Origin: JALOOE01 sp964423545
Lineage (GTDB): Bacteria > Chloroflexota > Anaerolineae > CG2-30-64-16
Reading direction: 5' to 3'
Length of the DNA stretch: 7,334 nucleotides
Assembly: GCA_964423545.1 (NCBI GenBank)
Contig: CAYRFV010000279.1
Location: 1 to 7,334, forward strand
Shown here piece after piece: positions 1 through 4,752 of the stretch. The notes beneath the pieces were generated by a model that was given only the letters and a program-made list of their open reading frames with translations, made no database searches and was not told the DNA's origin. A program made the translations under genes and the position numbers. Within the stretch, counting starts at the first letter, position 1, and each line of letters starts with the position of its first letter.

Positions 1-425
1 GTCAGCGCGTGCAGGCCGCCGAACGCGCCGGGCGGGATCACCTCGCCAACCGGGGTCTGCGCCCCCGGCACACACGGCTCCCAGAACGCGGGACCGTTGC
101 CGTCAATCGTGCCGCCGCCAATGATCGCGATGTCGTGACAGCCTGCGGCGTTGATCAGGTGCCACGGCGTGCGATCGATGTGTTGACCCCAGGTCAGGGT
201 GGTGTAGTCGGTGAGCTGCGGCGATCCGAGCAGCCGCGCCGCTGGGTGCAGGTCGAGCGTGATCCAGCTCCGCAAGAAGACGGCGCCGGTCAGAAACGTG
301 CCCGGCGGCACATGTACCGTGCCGCCGCCAGCCGTCGCGACTGCGTCAATTGCGGCCTGGATCGCAGCGGTGTTGAGCGTGACGCCGTCTCCCACCGCGC
401 CGAAGTCGGTGATCCGTGCTTCCAT
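1..425 (-). CDS. GH28-family (polygalacturonase-like) protein, N-terminal part, truncated by the window edge
   Basis: I translated 141 codons from the ATG at 425-423; the frame stays open to base 1, so the C-terminus lies outside the window. The N-terminus (MEARITDFGAVGDGVTLNTA) is the classic opening of pectate-lyase-superfamily and GH28 beta-helix proteins: an 'FGAVGDG' motif, then 'AIQAAIDA', a Gly-rich 'GGGTVHVPPGTF' turn and 'GGGTIDGNG' near residue 115. GH28 enzymes hydrolyse galacturonan, rhamnogalacturonan and related glycosidic bonds by inversion. The catalytic Asp/His/Arg-Lys motifs lie further along and cannot be checked. A good Shine-Dalgarno (GGAGG, 4 nt before ATG) supports this start. 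There is no signal peptide. It follows the sulfatase stop by 35 bp on the same strand and is probably co-transcribed with it. Family assignment is firm; substrate is unknown. It resembles the GH28 protein at 3429-4748 at its N-terminus but is clearly a different gene. Confidence 0.88.
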   Translation of the reverse strand, partial: MEARITDFGAVGDGVTLNTAAIQAAIDAVATAGGGTVHVPPGTFLTGAVFLRSWITLDLHPAARLLGSPQLTDYTTLTWGQHIDRTPWHLINAAGCHDIAIIGGGTIDGNGPAFWEPCVPGAQTPVGEVIPPGAFGGLHAL

Positions 426-460
426 CAGACCTCCACCAACGGGATGATGTGCAGCCGCAA

Positions 461-2014
461 TCAGGCTGCCGCTTCTGCTTGACTGACCGCAATACGGCCG
501 CGGTAGTCCGGCGGTGTTCTGCGCTGGGACATGGTGCGCGCGCAGTAATCATAGATGCCATCGGCGACGTGAATCGCCTTGGCCGGATGCCCACACGGAT
601 AGCGGCTGGCGAGCTCCATGGCTCGCCGAAGCATCTGGCCTCGCAGGTGGTCCCTGATCTCGGCGCACTGCGGATCATGGATGCGATTGACGGACTCCAA
701 TGGATCGGCTGCGAGGTCGTACAGCGCGGAGTCGCCGGACGGCCGCTCGATCAGTTTGAACTGATGGCTGCGCACTGCCCATTCCAAACAGCAGCCGAAT
801 TCGGTGAATGTCCCGGTTCGCCACCCGGCCTCAGCCGGCGATCGACCGGCGATCAGCGGACGCAGCGAACGTCCTGCCACATACGCGGGTTCCTGCACGC
901 CCGCGGCATCCAACACCGTCGGGAACAGGTCGACAAGCTCCACAGCCGCATCGCTCACCCACCCACGGGGCTGCATCCCCGGCCAGCGGACGATCAATGG
1001 AACCCTGACGGCAGATTCGTAGAGGTTGTACTTGGTATAGCCGCCATGTTCGCCCATCAGGTCGCCGTGATCCGAGGTGAAGATCACTAGCGTGTTGCGA
1101 TCCAGTCCCGACTGGCGCAGAGCGTCCAAGATGCGGCCCACGCAATCGTCCACGAAACTCACGTTGCTCAAATAGCGCGCCAGCGCCATCCGGCGCTGCT
1201 CAGACGACATCCGACTGTAGCGCCGCCGCTGCTCCATGATTCGCACGCCCGGATCCCACTCCTTCAGTCCCTGGGGCAATTCGGGCGGCAGTGGCATCGT
1301 GTCAGGCTGGTAGCGCCCCGCATACTCCGGCGGTACAACACACGGTGGATGGGGACGATTCACGCTCCAGACCGCAAAGAACGGTTCGCGTCTTCCGACC
1401 GTCTCCAGCCACTGCAGAAAGCGTTCGGTGAGCCACGCCTCGAAATGATCCCCTGCGCCGACAGCCGAGACCAGGCCGACATAACCCGCAGCATCCTCAG
1501 ACTCCCCCAACGACCGCTCTTCGCTCACGACCTGTTGGGTCAGCCACTGACCCACCGAAGCCAGGTAGTTCTCCTGCGCCGGGCTGTCGTTGACGCGGTC
1601 AGCGAACGTGACTACGTCCCGAAACCCCCGGCCGTCGGGCACACTCTCGCGCCGCGCGTTGCTCGATTTCCAGTGCATCTTGCCGAAAGCCGCCGTACGG
1701 TATCCCGCATCAGCAAGCAGATGCCCCAGGGTCGGCACAGGTAACGACTCGGGCCAGTAATGGTTGTTAGTCAGCAGACCCAGCTGGCTGGCCATCAGCC
1801 CGGTAATGAAGGAATGGCGACCGGGCAGACAGACCGGGTAGTTCGCGGTCGCGTTGCTGAACCTCACCCCGTCAGCAGCGAACCTGTCTAGCTGCGGCGT
1901 GCGTACGATTCCGGCCTGCGCCAACCACGAACGTCGCGCCATCGCCGAGTTGTCTGCTGCGCATCCCAACGCATCCCAGCGCTGCTGGTCGGCGCACAAT
2001 AGCAATACGTTCAT
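461..2014 (-). CDS. Sulfatase (arylsulfatase / alkaline-phosphatase-superfamily type, formylglycine-dependent)
   Basis: This 517-residue protein is close to the usual 450-550 of type I sulfatases. Motifs in order: metal ligands in 'LLLCADQQRWD' (D9, Q10); the sulfatase signature CLPGR at 62-66 followed by 'HSFITG', where C62 would be oxidised to formylglycine; 'GKMHWKS' (K112, H114); 'NRPHPP' (H222); 'FTSDHGDLMGEHG' (D315, H316) for metal binding; 'KYNLYE' (K328); and the C-terminal 'LYDLAADPLESVN' (431-443) typical of the family. It should hydrolyse sulfate esters, here probably on an oligosaccharide. The fourth signature position is Gly rather than the common Ser/Ala. No signal peptide is visible, which suggests cytoplasmic action on imported sugar. 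The maturation enzyme (FGE or anSME) is not in this window. The gene starts 44 bp after the lacI stop with only a weak ribosome-binding site, so translation may depend on the upstream gene. A choline-sulfatase or phosphonate-hydrolase-like role is a less likely alternative given the neighbours. Confidence 0.93.
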   Translation of the reverse strand: MNVLLLCADQQRWDALGCAADNSAMARRSWLAQAGIVRTPQLDRFAADGVRFSNATANYPVCLPGRHSFITGLMASQLGLLTNNHYWPESLPVPTLGHLLADAGYRTAAFGKMHWKSSNARRESVPDGRGFRDVVTFADRVNDSPAQENYLASVGQWLTQQVVSEERSLGESEDAAGYVGLVSAVGAGDHFEAWLTERFLQWLETVGRREPFFAVWSVNRPHPPCVVPPEYAGRYQPDTMPLPPELPQGLKEWDPGVRIMEQRRRYSRMSSEQRRMALARYLSNVSFVDDCVGRILDALRQSGLDRNTLVIFTSDHGDLMGEHGGYTKYNLYESAVRVPLIVRWPGMQPRGWVSDAAVELVDLFPTVLDAAGVQEPAYVAGRSLRPLIAGRSPAEAGWRTGTFTEFGCCLEWAVRSHQFKLIERPSGDSALYDLAADPLESVNRIHDPQCAEIRDHLRGQMLRRAMELASRYPCGHPAKAIHVADGIYDYCARTMSQRRTPPDYRGRIAVSQAEAAA

Positions 2015-2058
2015 CGTGGCTATATCTTATCGTCCGGCCGTCGCCAGCGGCGTCGCAG

Positions 2059-3111
2059 TCACGAACACCGAACAGGGACTCCGCGACGGTCATCACGCAA
2101 TGAGCTCGCTCGCACAACCAGCTCGGGCCGAGAAAGGATCAGCACCGGCGGCGACGGCATCCGGCCGTCTAGCTTGAACTCTATCAGGTGCACCAGGGCG
2201 CGCACCGCCTCGCGGCCAAGTTCTTCGATGTGCTGGTGGACGGTGGTCAGCGGCGGCTGGTAGAACTCGGACTCTGGCGCGTCATCGAAGCCGACCACCC
2301 CCAGATCGCCTCCCGGCCGGCGTCCGCACCTTGTGGCAGCCATCATCGCGCCCAGCGCTGTGGCATCATTGAACGCGGAGACCGCGTCCACATCGGGCCG
2401 CCGGGCCAGGAGCGCGGTCATGGCCGCAGCCCCGCCGCTGGCTGTCCAGTCCTGGCCTTCCACCAGACTGCTATCGGGATAGAGGCCGTTCTGCGCCAGG
2501 CAGTCTTGCCAGCCGCGGCGCCGCTCGGTCGTCATCGGGAAATCGGCCGGGCCGGTGAGACATCCGATGCGCCGCCACCCCTGGTCGAGGAGGTGCTGCA
2601 CCGCCAGGAATGCGCCGTGGTAGTTATCGATCGAGACGGTGGTGAGGAACTCGTTGGGCAGGCCGTTCAGGACGACCGGCGGCAAGGCGGCCAGGCGCTC
2701 GGGGCTGATCCAGCGCTGCGAGGCGCCGACATTCGGCGCCTGCCAGACGATGCCGTCGACGCGGCGCGACACCAGGTCGTTGAGGATCGCATCCGCGCTC
2801 TCGGCCGTACTGTCGCGCAGCAAGGTCAGAAGCACGGAGTACCCTGACTCGGCTGCCTCGCGCTGCACCCCCATGACGAATCGCGAGGGGCCAAAACGAT
2901 CCAGGCCGAAGGAGACCAGGCCGAGGGTGTGACTGTGCTGCTGGACCAAGCCGCGCGCGAGGACGTTGGGGTGATAGCTCAACTCGGCGATCGCCTGCAG
3001 GACGCGTTCACGCGTGTCCTTGCTGACCTCCGCCTGGTTGTTCACCACCCGCGAGACCGTCTTGATGGAGACGCCGGCATGCACGGCGACGTCACTCAGT
3101 GTAACGGTCAC
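2059..3111 (-). CDS. LacI-family transcriptional regulator
   Basis: The protein has 350 residues, the normal LacI-family size. The N-terminal helix-turn-helix is at about residues 4-23 ('TLSDVAVHAGVSIKTVSRVV'), followed by 'VSKDTRERVLQAIAELSYHPN' and a hinge helix with 'LARGL' (51-55). A periplasmic-binding-protein-like sensor domain follows: 'LGLVSFGLDRFG', 'VDGIVWQAPNV', 'VSIDNYHGAFLAVQHLLDQGWRRIG', 'AVSAFNDATALGAM' and 'LGVVGFDDAPESEFYQPPLTTVHQHIEELGREAV' (269-303). All core segments are present, so it looks functional. The start is GTG (3111-3109) with a strong GGAGG 6 nt upstream. It heads the lacI-sulfatase-GH28 set and has a promoter and operator candidate about 110 nt upstream, so autoregulation is likely. 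The effector is probably a sugar released by the neighbouring enzymes; this is inference from context only. Confidence 0.96.
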   Translation of the reverse strand: MTVTLSDVAVHAGVSIKTVSRVVNNQAEVSKDTRERVLQAIAELSYHPNVLARGLVQQHSHTLGLVSFGLDRFGPSRFVMGVQREAAESGYSVLLTLLRDSTAESADAILNDLVSRRVDGIVWQAPNVGASQRWISPERLAALPPVVLNGLPNEFLTTVSIDNYHGAFLAVQHLLDQGWRRIGCLTGPADFPMTTERRRGWQDCLAQNGLYPDSSLVEGQDWTASGGAAAMTALLARRPDVDAVSAFNDATALGAMMAATRCGRRPGGDLGVVGFDDAPESEFYQPPLTTVHQHIEELGREAVRALVHLIEFKLDGRMPSPPVLILSRPELVVRASSLRDDRRGVPVRCS

Positions 3112-3117
3112 TCGCTG

Positions 3118-3122
3118 CCTCC
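3118..3122 (-). promoter_or_regulatory. Ribosome-binding site fixing the GTG start of lacI
   Basis: On the minus strand GGAGG lies 6 nt before the GTG at 3111-3109. No ATG lies nearby in frame, and the helix-turn-helix begins at residue 4, so this site decides the start. Confidence 0.75.
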
Positions 3123-3176
3123 GCGCCGCGAGATAGGGAGGTTGAGCCGCTGATTCACTCGCTGTGAGGTCTGTGG

Positions 3177-3203
3177 AGCCGCCTGAGAAGGGCCTGGGCG
3201 GCT
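3177..3203. repeat. Perfect 7-bp inverted repeat (hairpin) in the lacI leader
   Basis: AGCCGCC (3177-3183) and GGCGGCT (3197-3203) are exact complements separated by 13 nt. In the minus-strand transcript this GC-rich stem would sit in the 5' leader of lacI, about 65 nt before the start codon. No U-run follows it on either strand, so it is not a standard intrinsic terminator. It may be a leader structure, a binding site, or chance in GC-rich DNA. Confidence 0.4.
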
Positions 3204-3228
3204 GACAGAATTGTCGCTAACGTTGTCA
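3203..3228. promoter_or_regulatory. Candidate LacI-type operator cluster
   Basis: The stretch is centred on the palindrome AACGTT (3219-3224), the CG-centred core typical of LacI-family operators. The 14-mer at 3215-3228 matches the ideal symmetric site TGACAACGTTGTCA at 11 of 14 positions: one half (AACGTTGTCA) is perfect and the other decayed. Further TGACA/TTGTC elements occur at 3203-3207 and 3211-3215, giving TGACA-N16-TGTCA on the minus strand. It lies just downstream of the candidate -10 box, across the expected transcription start, where a bound LacI protein would block the polymerase. The ideal site is from my knowledge of the family; binding is inferred. Confidence 0.45.
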
Positions 3229-3231
3229 TCG

Positions 3232-3260
3232 AGCGTACCACAGACGGAATGCGATGTCAA
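3232..3260 (-). promoter_or_regulatory. Candidate sigma70-type promoter for lacI-sulfatase-GH28
   Basis: Read on the minus strand, a consensus -35 box TTGACA (3260-3255) is followed by a 17-bp spacer and a -10 box TACGCT (3237-3232) that keeps the three most conserved bases (TA...T). Transcription would start near 3225, giving a leader of about 115 nt before the lacI GTG. The operator candidate straddles that point. The -35 box lies at the inferred edge of an insertion-sequence remnant. The spacing and -35 are strong; the -10 is only partial. Confidence 0.5.
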
Positions 3261-3428
3261 ATCCGCCAGAACTCGGTGTTACTGCTCAGGGAAAATGTCC
3301 GCAACCTTAAGGTATGAGGACCATCACCTTGAACGAGAAACAGCAACGCGAGGTCGAGATACTGACTCGCCTGCAGGCCGGGGTGCTGGATGTGACCACG
3401 GCCGGCGACGCAGCCGGTCAGGCGCCGC
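3257..3428 (+). mobile_element. Insertion-sequence remnant (one end plus the start of its transposase)
   Basis: Bases 3314-3421 encode the beginning of a transposase on the plus strand, the only plus-strand coding signal in the window. The preceding non-coding 57 bases (from TGTCAAATCC at 3257) look like the terminal region of such an element, and TG is a common terminal dinucleotide. The rest of the transposase and the opposite end are missing: the sequence passes straight into the 3' end of the GH28 gene near 3429. Exact boundaries are uncertain, since only one end is left and no target duplication can be seen. Confidence 0.5.
3314..3421 (+). pseudogene. Transposase N-terminal fragment (helix-turn-helix start, ISNCY/IS481-like)
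   Basis: The translation from ATG at 3314 begins MRTITLNEKQQREVEILTRL and continues 'QAGVLDVTTAGDAAG' to about residue 36. This pattern (basic opening, 'EKQQREVEIL', 'L.AG', 'T.A.AA') is how many ISNCY/IS481-type transposases open, before their first helix-turn-helix and the 'RQ..RL...Y...G...L.HG..GR' segment. That segment, and the whole catalytic domain, are absent. An in-frame TAA at 3308-3310 shows that the fragment does begin at this ATG. Downstream of ~3421 the frame only reads antisense to the GH28 gene, so its open frame up to 3766 is not real coding. The family assignment is from recognition of the N-terminus alone and is moderate. Confidence 0.55.
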
Positions 3429-4748
3429 TCAGGGACCTGCAGCAGCCACGATCGCCGGACAGCGCTCCGGATGCGCCGACTCCCCGCGAAAGTCGCGCAG
3501 CTCCAACCCTTCGACCTGGTGATACTCGAGCGCCGGGCCGAAGTAGCCGGGCCGGTTCTCGCCCCACACCACCTCCACGTCGCGCAGCGCGACGCGTGCT
3601 GCGTGCTCCACAAAGACGCCGGCCGTGCGATGGGCATAGAGATGCCGGTCATCTTCGGGCGGCCTGCGGTCGTGCAGGCCGCCAGGCCACTTGCTCGTCT
3701 TGTCGATTTCGATGCGCACGCTCTCCAGCGCCACATCCTCGATCACGCTGTCTGGACAGCCGCTGATGAACGCGCCGCTCTCGCCCCGGCACAGGATATT
3801 GCGGAAGCGGACATGGCGCACCCGGCCGAGCGCTGCGCCGGGGCTGCGAGGCGCGGTCGAGATGTGGATCGGCTCCGCCTTGCCCCACCAGTCGTCGTGG
3901 AAGAGTCGCGTCTCGACGATGATGTTCGAGAAGAGGATGTTCTCGATGTCGCCAGGATCGCGCAACTGGATGCCCAGGCCTCGGTTGCTGCTCTTGATCA
4001 CGCAGCCGTCGAAGACCACGTCGCGGATGGCGCTCCACGGCCCGGTGCCGATCTTGAGCGCACAGGAGGTCGAGATCAGGGTGCAGCCGGTCACGGTCAC
4101 GTTCTCGCATGGGCCGAAGTCGCGATGCTCACGGCTGCTCTTGAGGACGATGCAATCGTCGCCGGCCTCGATGTGGCAGTCGCTGATGCGCACGTTGCGG
4201 CAGTTGTCCGGGTCAATCCCGTCGCAGTTCGGCACTTTCAGGCTGTTCAGGATGCGGATGCTGTGGATCAATACATCCTGGCAGCCGATGGGATGCACCG
4301 CCCATGCGGGCGCGTCGGTGAGGGTGACGTCCCTTAAGGTGACGTTCCTGCAACCGATGAGTTGGATCAGCCGCGGCCGGAAGTCTCGCCCGCGGTCGAG
4401 CCAGAAGATGTACCGATCGTCACGGCGCATGAACTGCTCCCCGCGGCCGTCGATGACGCCTAGGCCGGTGATGGCGACATTTTCCGCTCCGGTGGCGCGG
4501 ATCAGCGTGCGGTCGGGGTAATCGGCCGGATCGAAGCTGGCGACGAGCCGGCCGCCTCCCTCGACGTGCAGGTTGACGTGGCTGCGCAGGTTCACCTGGC
4601 CGATCAGATACGCGCCGCCGGCTGGGACGAGCACGCTGCCGCCTCCGCCCGCCGCACACGCGTCGATCGCCCGTTGGAGCGCGGCGGTGTCTTTTGTCCG
4701 GCCGTCGCCGGCCGCGCCGAACTCGCGAAGGTTGTACAAAGAGGTCAT
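3429..4748 (-). CDS. GH28-like right-handed beta-helix protein with altered active-site motifs
   Basis: This 439-residue protein has the usual size for GH28. The N-terminus has 'LREFGAAGDGRTKDTAALQRAIDA' (7-30) and a Gly-rich turn with 'VPAGGAYLIG' (41-50). Beta-helix coils follow: 'NVAITGLGVIDGRGE' (90-104), 'NVTLRDVTLTDAPAWAVHPIGCQDVLI' (135-161), 'NCDGIDPDNCRNVRISDCHIEAGDDCIVLKS' (174-204) and 'GCTLISTSCALKIGTGP' (221-237). The GH28 acids are present: N174-x-D176/D179 and the DD pair D197-D198. The third GH28 motif (GHG, general-base His) is replaced by 'TSCALKIGT', and the RIK motif by 'NRGLGIQLRD' (255-264). I recall this pattern from a large uncharacterised bacterial GH28 branch, so it may define a different specificity rather than loss of activity. 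No signal peptide is seen. It starts 4 nt after the lyase stop with a weak ribosome site, which suggests translational coupling. The last codons abut the insertion-sequence remnant, so the C-terminus may have been trimmed. Confidence 0.9.
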   Translation of the reverse strand: MTSLYNLREFGAAGDGRTKDTAALQRAIDACAAGGGGSVLVPAGGAYLIGQVNLRSHVNLHVEGGGRLVASFDPADYPDRTLIRATGAENVAITGLGVIDGRGEQFMRRDDRYIFWLDRGRDFRPRLIQLIGCRNVTLRDVTLTDAPAWAVHPIGCQDVLIHSIRILNSLKVPNCDGIDPDNCRNVRISDCHIEAGDDCIVLKSSREHRDFGPCENVTVTGCTLISTSCALKIGTGPWSAIRDVVFDGCVIKSSNRGLGIQLRDPGDIENILFSNIIVETRLFHDDWWGKAEPIHISTAPRSPGAALGRVRHVRFRNILCRGESGAFISGCPDSVIEDVALESVRIEIDKTSKWPGGLHDRRPPEDDRHLYAHRTAGVFVEHAARVALRDVEVVWGENRPGYFGPALEYHQVEGLELRDFRGESAHPERCPAIVAAAGP

Positions 4749-4752
4749 GGAT

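Noticed and set aside
416..1090. Plus-strand open frame opposite the sulfatase
   Set aside because: The minus strand encodes a full-length sulfatase with all its motifs; the plus-strand product has no domain signature and no convincing ribosome site.
3177..3203. Intrinsic terminator for the lyase-GH28 unit
   Set aside because: The stem is good, but no T-run follows in the minus-strand direction and it lies downstream of the lacI promoter candidate, so it would interrupt that transcript.
3422..3766. Continuation of the transposase frame beyond residue 36
   Set aside because: The frame stays open, but the residues are Arg/Pro/Ser-rich and antisense to the GH28 C-terminus, so the transposase similarity stops at ~3421.
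3471..4337. Plus-strand open frame (288 codons) opposite the GH28 gene
   Set aside because: It is rich in Ala, Val, Asp and Arg repeats that mirror the beta-helix codons of the real gene; no motif was recognised.
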